Shown piece by piece: positions 8,797 through 17,018 of a stretch of 52,248 nt of DNA; within the stretch, counting starts at the first letter, position 1; every line of letters starts with the position of its first letter. Position numbers and translations under genes: made by a program. Source of the DNA: Flavipsychrobacter sp. (GTDB lineage: Bacteria; Bacteroidota; Bacteroidia; Chitinophagales; Chitinophagaceae); contig JANINW010000019.1 in NCBI GenBank assembly GCA_024508935.1, positions 1 to 52,248 of the forward strand. The letters are read 5' to 3'. Below the pieces are notes generated by a model. It made no database searches. It had not been told where the DNA came from and saw only the letters and a program-made list of their open reading frames with translations.

Positions 8797-11775
8797 ATGC
8801 GAACGCCACTGCACATACCAAAGGCATATGCCTGCTTTGTATTTTTCCTTGTCTTTTATTTTACCGGAATACCTTCTTATGCACAACGTCACCCGTTCTA
8901 CAACCTGAATGTAGAGAACGGTCTTATACAGTCGCAGGTAACAGCTATTACGCAAGATAAATTCGGGCACCTATGGATCGGTACTCTTGGGGGCTTATCT
9001 CGTTACGATGGAAAGAACTTTACAAATTATACTGTTAGAGATGGCATGTCTACCAATGCTGTGAATGCACTGGCTACAGACAAATATGGAAACATCTGGA
9101 TAGGCAGCAGCAAAGGTGTTTCTATGTTCGATGGTAAGCACTTCAAACCCTATATTTTTGAAGCACCGGAATCGCCGAATGCCAACCTGACCAATGAACT
9201 GTTGCCGGGGCCTGATGGTACCATATGGTGCCGTGCCAAAGGGAAGGTGTATACTATTGCCGATGGCAGGAGCAAACCTTTCAATGTACCAGGTGCCCAG
9301 GCCGACGTGAGTGCTATATTGCCTGATGGGAAAGATATATGGGTGGCAAAAAGAAATGGTGTAGTATACCATCTGCATGCAGGTAAATGGGATAGTCTTG
9401 CCTTCAACGAACCGCAATTGCCCGGAGTGCCGGTGGTGACTGTAATGTTTAAAGACAAGCATAACCGGTTAATGCTGGGCACTAATGGCGGCTTATACAC
9501 CATAGACAGTAACAGGATAGCTGTCTACAGGATAAAAGGCGGCCCGTTATATAATTTGCCGGTTATTGTTTCGCTGACCGAAGACAACAGCGGTGGTATA
9601 TGGTGCGGTACTGTGAATGGCGCAGTGCGAATAAAGGATAGTTCAATTGTTTACTACAATAAACACAATGGCCTTACCGATAATACCATAACCAAGACCT
9701 TGGCCGATGCCGAAGGAAATGTATGGTTAGGGTCTGACGGGCAGGGGGTATTCCGTTTTTCAGGTGCCTTGTTCACAGTACTCGATGAATCAATGGGCCT
9801 GCCCAGTGCGCAGGTAATGAGTATTGCTGCCAGCGGCGGCAGGTTGTATCTCGGTACCTACGATGCCGGGCTGTATGTTTTTGAGGGCGGTAAAATATCC
9901 GGAATACAACTACCACTAAAATCAGCACCTGCTATTACGGCCATGAAATTCAGGAACGGTGATCTGTGGATGGGCACGCGCGGTGCAGGGCTGTGGCGCT
10001 ATAATGGTGTTATATTCAAATCATACACCTATCCCACTATTCCATCCAATGCTATCACTGCATTGTATAAAGACAGTGAGAACAGGTTGTGGATAGGCTT
10101 CCTGGACGGGGCTATGGTTTATGCGAATGATACCTTTCACCGGCTGCCGGTAAAGGACTATGCCATACAGGATTTTATCCAACTGACTAAGGATAGTCTT
10201 TTAATTGCTACCACAGATGTAAGGTCTCCTATCAAATTGCTCTACAATGATGAGGCATATGATTATGTTACAAACACAGCTGCCGATAGTTCCTCACCAC
10301 AATGCTTTGCTGTAAAAGGTGAACAATTGTGGATAGGAACCAGTGATAATGGTCTTATCTGTTATGATATGAAAACGATGAAGTCGTTTGTGCTGAATAA
10401 GAGCAACGGCATGCGTTCTGATTTTATCTATAATATGGTGGTAGATAATGCCGGAAATATATGGGTGGGCACCGGTTATGGCATCCATAAAATAACCATG
10501 CTGAACAATACGCCGAAGATAACTTTCTATGGCAAGGGGCAAGGCATACAGGGTATGGAAAGTAACCATAATGCGGTGCTGAAAATGAATGACGGTAGTA
10601 TATGGTTCGGTACTACCAATGGCGTGCTGCATTATAGCCCGCAATCAAAATCGGTGAACCCTCTGCCTATTACCGTGGTGCTGCAATCTGTAAAAGTATT
10701 CGGAGAAACTATAGGTGATACTACTTATTACGACAGTACCGATGCTTTTTATAAAGTACCCTACAACCTGCACCTGCCCTACCGTAAAAATAATATCACC
10801 TTTACTTTCCAGGCCATATCGCTCAGTGGTTTGGAACAGGCACGTTACCGCTATCGCATAGAAGGGCTGGATGCGCCCTGGTCTGACTGGTCACCGGTGA
10901 ATACAGTCACCTACTCTGCCATGCCGCCGGGAAAATATACTTTGGTGGTAGAATGCGCACTGGGTGAAAGCAATGAGATCAGCGAATTGAGGTACCCATT
11001 CGAGATCATCACTCCTTTTCATAAAACAGGCTGGTTCAGGCTGGCGGTGCTGGGTGCATGTATATTGCTGGGTGTAACTATCCAGTATATTGCCAACCGG
11101 CGCAAGCAAAACAGGCTGGCGCTAACAGAACGGCTGCGCAGGGAGGAACAAAATAAAGTACGCGAACGTACGGCAGAAGATTTTCATGATGAGGTGGGTA
11201 ATAAGCTCACCCGCATCAACGTGCTGACCAATGTGCTGAAAAATAAGATAGGCCCGCTTACGCCCGATACCAAACGCATTATAGAACAGATACAGGATAA
11301 CACGGGGCAGTTGTACAGTGGCACGCGTGATATCCTCTGGTCGCTAAAGCCGTCTAATGACAGCTTGTACGAGATACTACACCGCATCAGGGATTTTGGG
11401 GCCGAGCTGTTCCAGGATACAGAAGTAGATTTCATCTTTACAGGCACAGATGAGAGATGGCGCAACTATAAGTTGCCACTGGATATGAGCCGTAACCTCA
11501 TAATGATCTTTAAAGAGGCACTGAACAATACCCTTAAATATTCAGGCGCTAAAACAGTAAAGCTGACTGCTACACTGAAAGAAAACGATATCCTGCACAT
11601 TGAACTGGCGGACAATGGCAAAGGTTTTGATTTTGATACAGTAAAAAAAGGCCATGGTATAGACAATATGAACGTCCGGGCAAAACGCATCAACGGCCGC
11701 CTGTATTTCGATACTTTCCCGGGAAAGGGCACGCATATCAGCCTGGCCTTCCGCTTATCGGCCAATAAGGTATAG
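8797..11775 (+). CDS. Sensor histidine kinase with Reg_prop beta-propeller and Y_Y_Y periplasmic sensor
   Basis: A 992-residue membrane sensor. A signal peptide (to about residue 30, ending PSYAQ) precedes a large periplasmic propeller with many Reg_prop repeats of the type GHLWIGTLGGLSRYDG, GNIWIGSSKGVSMFDG and GNIWVGTGYGIHKI. A Y_Y_Y-type domain follows (YRYRIEGLDAPWSDWSP, about residues 680-740), then one membrane span (about 746-766). The cytoplasmic part is a HisKA_3-type kinase with phospho-acceptor His797 in EDFHDEVGNKLTRINVL, then the ATPase boxes FKEALNNTLKYSG, ADNGKGFDF and GHGIDNMNVRAKRINGRL. There is no receiver or DNA-binding domain, so it must act through a partner: the response regulator 100 bases downstream. 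It is divergent from barrel paralogue 1 and shares its operator region. Confidence 0.95.
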   Translation: MRTPLHIPKAYACFVFFLVFYFTGIPSYAQRHPFYNLNVENGLIQSQVTAITQDKFGHLWIGTLGGLSRYDGKNFTNYTVRDGMSTNAVNALATDKYGNIWIGSSKGVSMFDGKHFKPYIFEAPESPNANLTNELLPGPDGTIWCRAKGKVYTIADGRSKPFNVPGAQADVSAILPDGKDIWVAKRNGVVYHLHAGKWDSLAFNEPQLPGVPVVTVMFKDKHNRLMLGTNGGLYTIDSNRIAVYRIKGGPLYNLPVIVSLTEDNSGGIWCGTVNGAVRIKDSSIVYYNKHNGLTDNTITKTLADAEGNVWLGSDGQGVFRFSGALFTVLDESMGLPSAQVMSIAASGGRLYLGTYDAGLYVFEGGKISGIQLPLKSAPAITAMKFRNGDLWMGTRGAGLWRYNGVIFKSYTYPTIPSNAITALYKDSENRLWIGFLDGAMVYANDTFHRLPVKDYAIQDFIQLTKDSLLIATTDVRSPIKLLYNDEAYDYVTNTAADSSSPQCFAVKGEQLWIGTSDNGLICYDMKTMKSFVLNKSNGMRSDFIYNMVVDNAGNIWVGTGYGIHKITMLNNTPKITFYGKGQGIQGMESNHNAVLKMNDGSIWFGTTNGVLHYSPQSKSVNPLPITVVLQSVKVFGETIGDTTYYDSTDAFYKVPYNLHLPYRKNNITFTFQAISLSGLEQARYRYRIEGLDAPWSDWSPVNTVTYSAMPPGKYTLVVECALGESNEISELRYPFEIITPFHKTGWFRLAVLGACILLGVTIQYIANRRKQNRLALTERLRREEQNKVRERTAEDFHDEVGNKLTRINVLTNVLKNKIGPLTPDTKRIIEQIQDNTGQLYSGTRDILWSLKPSNDSLYEILHRIRDFGAELFQDTEVDFIFTGTDERWRNYKLPLDMSRNLIMIFKEALNNTLKYSGAKTVKLTATLKENDILHIELADNGKGFDFDTVKKGHGIDNMNVRAKRINGRLYFDTFPGKGTHISLAFRLSANKV

Positions 11776-11810
11776 GCTTTAGCAAAACATTAGCATTCAG
11801 CGCATTAAAA

Positions 11811-11827
11811 TAACCTTGTTTGGGTGA
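11811..11827. promoter_or_regulatory. Degenerate operator-like repeat upstream of the response regulator
   Basis: TAACCT-TGTTT-GGGTGA keeps one perfect half-site and 4 of 6 bases of the other at exactly the same 5-base spacing as copies 1, 2 and 4. It lies 48 bases before the response-regulator ATG. Weaker than the others; it fits autoregulation. Confidence 0.4.
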
Positions 11828-11875
11828 TACGTTTTTGAGCAAGTAATCAGAACTTTATACAAATAAAAACCCCAC

Positions 11876-12508
11876 ATGAGCCGCGACCTGGATATAAGTG
11901 TTTGTATTATTGAAGATGATGAGACCATCAGGGAAGGATACGCCTACCTGATAGGCCAGACCCCGGGCTATAAAATTGCCGGGAGCTATCCTTCTTTTGA
12001 AGATGCCGCAAAGAAAATAGCACAGGATGATCCGGATGTTATTTTGCTGGACGTAGAACTGCCGGGTATATCCGGTATTGATGCGATCCCTAAGCTAAAG
12101 AAGCTGGTGCCGGATGCCTTCATCCTGATACTGACCGTATATGAACAAGAGCTGCTGATATTCCGTGCGCTTGGCAATGGTGCATCAGGGTATCTTACAA
12201 AAAATACCTCTCCCGAAAAGATCATTAGTGCCATACATGAAGTAATGGAAGGCGGCGGCCCTATGAGCGCACATATAGCCCGCATGGTCATCCACTCTTT
12301 CCAGCGCAACGAGGCTTCACCGCTTACGCGCCGCGAGACCGAGATACTGGAACAGATAGCTACCGGTAAAAGCCGTAAGCGCATAGCCCAGGAACTGTTC
12401 ATAGACCTGGAAACTGTAAAATCGCATATCAAAAACATTTACCACAAACTGAATGTGCATTCTAAGGCCGATGCTATTAAAACAGCCAAAGACAATAAAT
12501 TCATCTGA
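11876..12508 (+). CDS. NarL/FixJ-type response regulator
   Basis: A 210-residue two-component regulator. The receiver domain spans about residues 1-125, with the acidic pair in VCIIEDDETIREGY, the phospho-acceptor Asp59 in VILLDVELPG, and the conserved Lys in GYLTKNTSPEKI. A LuxR-type helix-turn-helix follows: LTRRETEILEQIATGKSRK, IAQELFIDLETVKSHIKNI, YHKLNVHSKADAI. It directly follows the sensor kinase, so the two form a pair. The recurring TCACCC-N5-GGGTGA dyads nearby are its most likely targets, since NarL-class dimers bind short inverted repeats (inference). Confidence 0.95.
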   Translation: MSRDLDISVCIIEDDETIREGYAYLIGQTPGYKIAGSYPSFEDAAKKIAQDDPDVILLDVELPGISGIDAIPKLKKLVPDAFILILTVYEQELLIFRALGNGASGYLTKNTSPEKIISAIHEVMEGGGPMSAHIARMVIHSFQRNEASPLTRRETEILEQIATGKSRKRIAQELFIDLETVKSHIKNIYHKLNVHSKADAIKTAKDNKFI

Positions 12509-12529
12509 TAAGTTTTAAAATACCCTCAT

Positions 12530-12570
12530 AGGCTATATCCATAGGAAAGGATGTAGCCTTTATTATTTTT
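12530..12570 (+). terminator. Terminator of the response-regulator transcript
   Basis: AGGCTATATCC (12530-12540) pairs with GGATGTAGCCT (12549-12559) with one wobble, followed by TTATTATTTTT. The T-run overlaps the next gene's probable promoter box. Confidence 0.8.
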
Positions 12571-12572
12571 GC
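12564..12572 (+). promoter_or_regulatory. -7 promoter box of the amino-acid permease gene
   Basis: TATTTTTGC matches TAnnTTTG and lies 17 bases before the TTG start at 12589, giving a very short leader. It supports the TTG start, because the next in-frame ATG falls inside the first membrane region. No good -33 element was seen. Confidence 0.5.
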
Positions 12573-12588
12573 AGGATAAACTAATCCC

Positions 12589-13932
12589 TTGCAGGAACAA
12601 ACAGGGTCTCATCCGTCAGAATTAGAAAGAGGATTATCACTCACCCAGGCCACCGCTATCAATATGATAGACATGGTGGGCATCGGGCCGTTCATCACTA
12701 TACCGTTCATAGTAGGCATGCTGCAAGGGCCGTTATGCCTTATAGCCTGGTTGCTGGGTGCTCTGCTGGCATATATGGATGGCATGGTATGGGCAGAGAT
12801 GGGCGCCAAATGGCCGGAAGCAGGCGGCAGCTATGTGTTCCTTCAAAAACTGTTTGGAGAAAAGAAAGTGGGCAAACTCATGGCCTTCCTGTTTACCTGG
12901 CAAACGAGTATACAGGCGCCACTGGTAGTGGCCAGTGGTGCTATCGGGTTTTCGCAATACCTGTCTTTCCTTGTGCCCTTAGGGTACTATGAAAAGAAGA
13001 TGGTAAGTGGTGCGCTGGTGGTATTATTAGTTGCCCTGTTATATCGCAATATCAGGAGCATCGGCAAGATATCTGTATTGCTATGGGTGATAACAGGCGG
13101 CACTATCCTATGGCTTATCATTTCAGGACTGGGGCATTTCAACGCACAGCAGGCTTTTGACTGGCATATGCCCGAAGGCGGTTTTTCGCTTTTGTTCTTC
13201 ATTGCCGTAGGGCAAGCGTCACAAAAGGCGGTGTACTCTTACCTGGGCTACTATAATGTTTGTCATTTAGGTGCAGAGATAAAATCGCCGGGTAAGAATA
13301 TTCCGCGCAGCATATTCATTTCTATTACGGGCATCGCCATCCTGTACCTGTCTATGCAAACGGTATTATTAGGGGTGTTGCCATGGCAATCTATTGCGTC
13401 GTCAGAATTTGTAGTAAGTACTTATTTCGAACATATCTATAATCATACGGTAGCGCAGGTGGCTACAGTATTGGTATTATGTATTGCACTGGCATCCCTG
13501 TTCTCGGTAATACTCGGCTATTCGCGGGTGCCTTATGCAGCCGCTAAGAACGGAGATTTTTTTCCTGTGTTTGCCAGGGTACATCCCAAATATCATTTTC
13601 CGCATGTGTCCCTGCTGGCGCTGGGTGGGCTTGCATTCATCTTCAGCCTTTTGTTCAAAATGAAAGAAGTGATAACGGCTATTATACTCATGCGTATACT
13701 GATACAGTTCGTATCGCAGGCCATTGGGGTGATAGCCTGGCACCTGGATAAGCCCCTGGAAGAACGGCCTTATAAAATGCCTTTATTCCCGGTTCCGGCT
13801 ATCATCAGCATCATCATCTGGATGTTCATATTCTTTACCGGAGAATGGCAATACATCCTTTTTGCATTGGGCATTATCATCCTGGGCATAGCACTATACC
13901 GGGTAAAGAACCTGCGTACCCTGAGAAATTGA
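12589..13932 (+). CDS. APC-family amino-acid permease
   Basis: A 447-residue inner-membrane secondary transporter with about 12 hydrophobic segments. The N-terminal region LSLTQATAINMIDMVGIGPF is the conserved TM1 of the amino acid/polyamine/organocation family (unwound-helix GxGxF-type motif), and MDGMVWAEMGAKWPEAGGSY is the conserved TM2-TM3 junction. A further family stretch is YNVCHLGAEIKSPGKNIPRS. The protein ends in a short basic cytoplasmic tail (RVKNLRTLRN). Start is TTG. The substrate cannot be inferred. It lies 80 bases after the response regulator but behind a terminator, so it is probably a separate transcript. Confidence 0.92.
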   Translation: MQEQTGSHPSELERGLSLTQATAINMIDMVGIGPFITIPFIVGMLQGPLCLIAWLLGALLAYMDGMVWAEMGAKWPEAGGSYVFLQKLFGEKKVGKLMAFLFTWQTSIQAPLVVASGAIGFSQYLSFLVPLGYYEKKMVSGALVVLLVALLYRNIRSIGKISVLLWVITGGTILWLIISGLGHFNAQQAFDWHMPEGGFSLLFFIAVGQASQKAVYSYLGYYNVCHLGAEIKSPGKNIPRSIFISITGIAILYLSMQTVLLGVLPWQSIASSEFVVSTYFEHIYNHTVAQVATVLVLCIALASLFSVILGYSRVPYAAAKNGDFFPVFARVHPKYHFPHVSLLALGGLAFIFSLLFKMKEVITAIILMRILIQFVSQAIGVIAWHLDKPLEERPYKMPLFPVPAIISIIIWMFIFFTGEWQYILFALGIIILGIALYRVKNLRTLRN

Positions 13933-14154
13933 AAAAACCTTGCTTAAAAAATATACTTTATACTAAAACAATTTTGTTTCTTTGCAACAGAGGAGTTTTG
14001 GAAGGTTTATAGAAACCGGTTACATACAGTTCAATAGAGGAGTTATTTTCAGGATTGTAATCAGGTAATATTTAGTGCGGCAGATTTGGAGGAAACATTC
14101 GTTTTTTTCAGGGTAACTATATATATTGAAGCATATTAATTACTTTTTGGATAA

Positions 14155-14502
14155 ATGCTACGCCCGATTTTATTGATCATTGCCGGTGCACTTTCAGTCG
14201 CGCTGTACAGGATGCTCAGTCGCGGTGGTAAAACCTACGCTTATGCCAGGGCGCAGAGTATTTCCTTTCTTTCAGATGGTTCAGAGCATGTTGTGCAGGA
14301 AGAAAGTTCCGGTTCTATTATCATTACTAATAAAACAGTGATGATAGATGGCCTGGAATATATCTTCAAGCCATCGGAAAATGAGCCGGTGCAGGCTTTG
14401 CTTGATTTTGATGAAAGTGGGTTGCGCAGCGTGAAGGTGCTGCTGCCTGAGGGCGAAAAGCAGTATTTTATCGATCGCACACCCGGCGCCACAGCTGCAT
14501 AG
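14155..14502 (+). CDS. Small membrane-anchored protein, unknown
   Basis: A 115-residue protein I do not recognise. Residues 3-20 (RPILLIIAGALSVALYRM) form one membrane helix or uncleaved signal. The rest is a soluble, beta-rich domain with SIIITNKTVMIDGLEYIFKP and RSVKVLLPEGEKQYFID. It has its own 222-base upstream region with no other gene. That region contains AGAGGAGTT twice (about 13989 and 14036) and a TTTCTTTGC stretch that resembles a -7 box. The stop is two bases from the stop of the convergent barrel gene at 14504. The ATG at 14155 is the only start that keeps the helix. Confidence 0.6.
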   Translation: MLRPILLIIAGALSVALYRMLSRGGKTYAYARAQSISFLSDGSEHVVQEESSGSIIITNKTVMIDGLEYIFKPSENEPVQALLDFDESGLRSVKVLLPEGEKQYFIDRTPGATAA

Positions 14503-14503
14503 T

Positions 14504-16918
14504 TTACATTTTTATTCTTTTCGATTCATCATCTATACCGCTTTGTGCCTTGCGGATATTATCCATTTTTTTGCCAAAATTGTAGGTAAAGCTGAATGCA
14601 TAACTGCATGTATTGTACTTGATATGCGCCCGGGTATCGAGGTCATTGAGCCTGATACGCACATTGTAACTATATGCAGCAAACGGGTCCTGGATGCCGA
14701 GTTTTAAAGCGCCTGCATCTTTCAATACTTTGCGGGATATGCCAGCCGAAAGGTACCACCATTCACCTGCAGCGCGCAGTAGAGACTCTCTCGAGGGCCC
14801 GGCATAATCCAGTACACATTCTGCCGCCCATTTTTTAGCAAAGCTGAACTGGTTATTGAGATTGAAGCCATGCCCTGTGCCCTCTATGTCTATCGGCTTC
14901 TTGTTCAGTACACCCGTATAGTGTATATAGACAGCGTAGGCCAGGAAAGATGCCGTCCACCATTTATATAGTTGTGTTGTATACAGTATTGAGAAGCCTA
15001 TATTATCGTTGCCGGCAAAATTTTGCGGCTTTGAGTAAACCACTTTGGTTGTGTCGTTCTGTGTCAACACATGTTCCCGTATACCTGCAGTATGCCTGTA
15101 ATTGAGTGTAGTGAACAGCTTATTCTTAAAATTGTGTTTCAGTTCTATGCTATGGCTGTATTGTGGCAACAGATCGGGATTGCCCACCATGTAATTGTAT
15201 TGAGAAAGAAAAGTGATAAACGGATTTAACGAACTATAGTCCGGGCGTTCTATACGCCTGCCATAGTTTAGCTCGAATTGGTTATTGCTATCCGCCTGGT
15301 AAGTGGCATACGCCGTTGGAAATAAGGAGAGGTAGTGCCTTGTAAAGCTTTGCTGGTGTACAGTCTGGGTTCCTTCAGCATTGGTATTCTCTGCCCTCAG
15401 GCCTATTTGCATTTGCCATTTGGTGCCCAACGCACGGCTGGCGTTAAGATATGCTGCATTAATGTTCTCATTGTAAAGAAAATGATTGCTGCGGTTGGTG
15501 TCATAGGTCCAATCGCTCCCGGCAGATACTTCATAGTCCGCCTGGTTGTCGGTTTTTACATAACTGCTCTTCAGGCCCGATTCCAGTTTTATCTTACTCA
15601 ACAGCACAGAATGGTCGGCCTTAAGGCTGTACACTTTTATATAAGAAGGCAATTGCCCGCGCAGCAGCAAGGATGGCAGTTTATTACCCCCTTCTCCCAG
15701 GTTGGTGTTTACCGAATATTGAGCGCTGTGCACCCAATAGTTGAGATAGTCGGCATTTATATTCAGTTCATTTTCCTTGGCGAACTGGTGTTTCAGGTAA
15801 GCAGTAGCGGTTCCGTTCTTTCTCAGCCAATCAGTCTTATTTTGAGAGTAATTATAACTGGCTATATCGCTGGCCGCATCATAGGTGCGTGCATGTGAGC
15901 GATTGCCTTCATTATTGGGATGATAATCGCCGGTAAGGTTGACGCCGAAATTCGTTTTGGCTGTTATTGCATAGTCTCCGCCTAGTTTTACACCGGTATT
16001 GGTAAAGGTTTCGTAAGAATAAAGGTTTTGTGCAAAGGTGCCGGTTATTTCATAAGTATTGATGTTGCGGAAATTACGGTTAAGATCCTGGGTCATATAC
16101 CCGCGCCCGTAATAGTAGCTGAGGTTTGCATAAAGGCTTATCTTATTCTTACGATAATTGAGCTGCAGGCTTTCGAAAGCGCTGGGGTAGCGCGATTGTG
16201 CGTAAGTGCCGGATATATTGCCGTTGAAGCCATGTTTTTTGATGCGCTTCGTTTTTATGTTGATGATGCCGAAATTGCCTTCTGCATCATATTTGGCAGA
16301 TGGCTGGGTTATCAGTTCCAACTGGGAGATATCATTTGCCGCCATGGATTTGAGATACTGCATCAGTTGGTTGCCCGAAAGATAAGTGGGGCGGTCATCT
16401 ATCAATACCAATACACCCTGCTTGCCTTGCATGGATATGCCCCCCTCGTCGGTAACAGTAACGCCGGGCGATTTGCGTAGCAGCTCCCAAACATTGGAGC
16501 CTGCCGATGAAATTGATTTTTCTACATTGATCACCGTTTTTCCCAGGCCAGGTTCTATAAATGAACGCTGGGAAGAAATGGTTACATCATTGAGCTGGTG
16601 ATTATTTTTGTCAAGGGTAATATTGACTGTGTTAAGATCAGATACCAGGTGAAGGCTTGCATACGCTATTCTGTAACCCAGCGCCTGTGCAGACAGAATA
16701 TATTTATCAGCCTTTATGCCCTTTAAAACAAAATGGCCTTTATCGTCTGCAAGGGCAGATAATACCCAGGACGAATCTGTTGCATTGAGCAATGATACAG
16801 TTGCAGCTTTTATGGCTTTTTGTTCCGTGTCGTTTACAGCACCCTCAATATTGTATGACTGCCCAAAACAATTTGCAGCAATAAAACTTAAACACGCTGA
16901 AAGGTAATATTTAGTCAT
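14504..16918 (-). CDS. Outer-membrane beta-barrel protein with carboxypeptidase-regulatory and plug domains (paralogue 2)
   Basis: An 804-residue relative of the proteins at 6166 and 17019. The ATG at 16918 gives MTKYYLSACLSFIAANCFGQ, a good signal peptide; an upstream in-frame start at 16948 would fall inside a leader hairpin and is less likely. It carries an N-terminal beta-sandwich (YNIEGAVNDTEQKAIKAATV), a plug domain with GKTVINVEKSISSAGSNVWE and GKQGVLVLIDDRPTYLSG, ITQPSAKYDAEGNFGIINIK, then a long barrel. The last strand SFTYNFGKK is followed by a short tail ending GIDDESKRIKM. An operator-like dyad at 16996 lies upstream. Probably an outer-membrane sensor or transport protein; ligand unknown. 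Confidence 0.87.
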   Translation of the reverse strand: MTKYYLSACLSFIAANCFGQSYNIEGAVNDTEQKAIKAATVSLLNATDSSWVLSALADDKGHFVLKGIKADKYILSAQALGYRIAYASLHLVSDLNTVNITLDKNNHQLNDVTISSQRSFIEPGLGKTVINVEKSISSAGSNVWELLRKSPGVTVTDEGGISMQGKQGVLVLIDDRPTYLSGNQLMQYLKSMAANDISQLELITQPSAKYDAEGNFGIINIKTKRIKKHGFNGNISGTYAQSRYPSAFESLQLNYRKNKISLYANLSYYYGRGYMTQDLNRNFRNINTYEITGTFAQNLYSYETFTNTGVKLGGDYAITAKTNFGVNLTGDYHPNNEGNRSHARTYDAASDIASYNYSQNKTDWLRKNGTATAYLKHQFAKENELNINADYLNYWVHSAQYSVNTNLGEGGNKLPSLLLRGQLPSYIKVYSLKADHSVLLSKIKLESGLKSSYVKTDNQADYEVSAGSDWTYDTNRSNHFLYNENINAAYLNASRALGTKWQMQIGLRAENTNAEGTQTVHQQSFTRHYLSLFPTAYATYQADSNNQFELNYGRRIERPDYSSLNPFITFLSQYNYMVGNPDLLPQYSHSIELKHNFKNKLFTTLNYRHTAGIREHVLTQNDTTKVVYSKPQNFAGNDNIGFSILYTTQLYKWWTASFLAYAVYIHYTGVLNKKPIDIEGTGHGFNLNNQFSFAKKWAAECVLDYAGPSRESLLRAAGEWWYLSAGISRKVLKDAGALKLGIQDPFAAYSYNVRIRLNDLDTRAHIKYNTCSYAFSFTYNFGKKMDNIRKAQSGIDDESKRIKM

Positions 16919-16928
16919 AGGTGAAGAA

Positions 16929-16955
16929 AAAAGGTATACAGTATGCATACCTTTT
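16929..16955 (-). terminator. Leader hairpin (attenuator or read-through terminator)
   Basis: AAAAGGTAT/ATACCTTTT, 9 bp with a 9-base loop, followed on the minus strand by a T-rich stretch. It lies 10 bases before the start of barrel paralogue 2 and after the operator-like dyad. It could end read-through from paralogue 3 or act within the leader of paralogue 2. Confidence 0.5.
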
Positions 16956-16995
16956 CATTTTTATCAAATCTAACCTGAATTACAGGTTGGCCGTT

Positions 16996-17012
16996 TCACC
17001 CGAATAGGGTGA
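16996..17012. promoter_or_regulatory. Operator-like inverted repeat, copy 4
   Basis: TCACCC-GAATA-GGGTGA, a perfect dyad (extended to 8 bp by flanking TT/AA) in the 100-base gap between paralogue 3 and paralogue 2. Same 6-5-6 geometry as the copies beside the sensor kinase. Confidence 0.68.
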
Positions 17013-17018
17013 AATATG

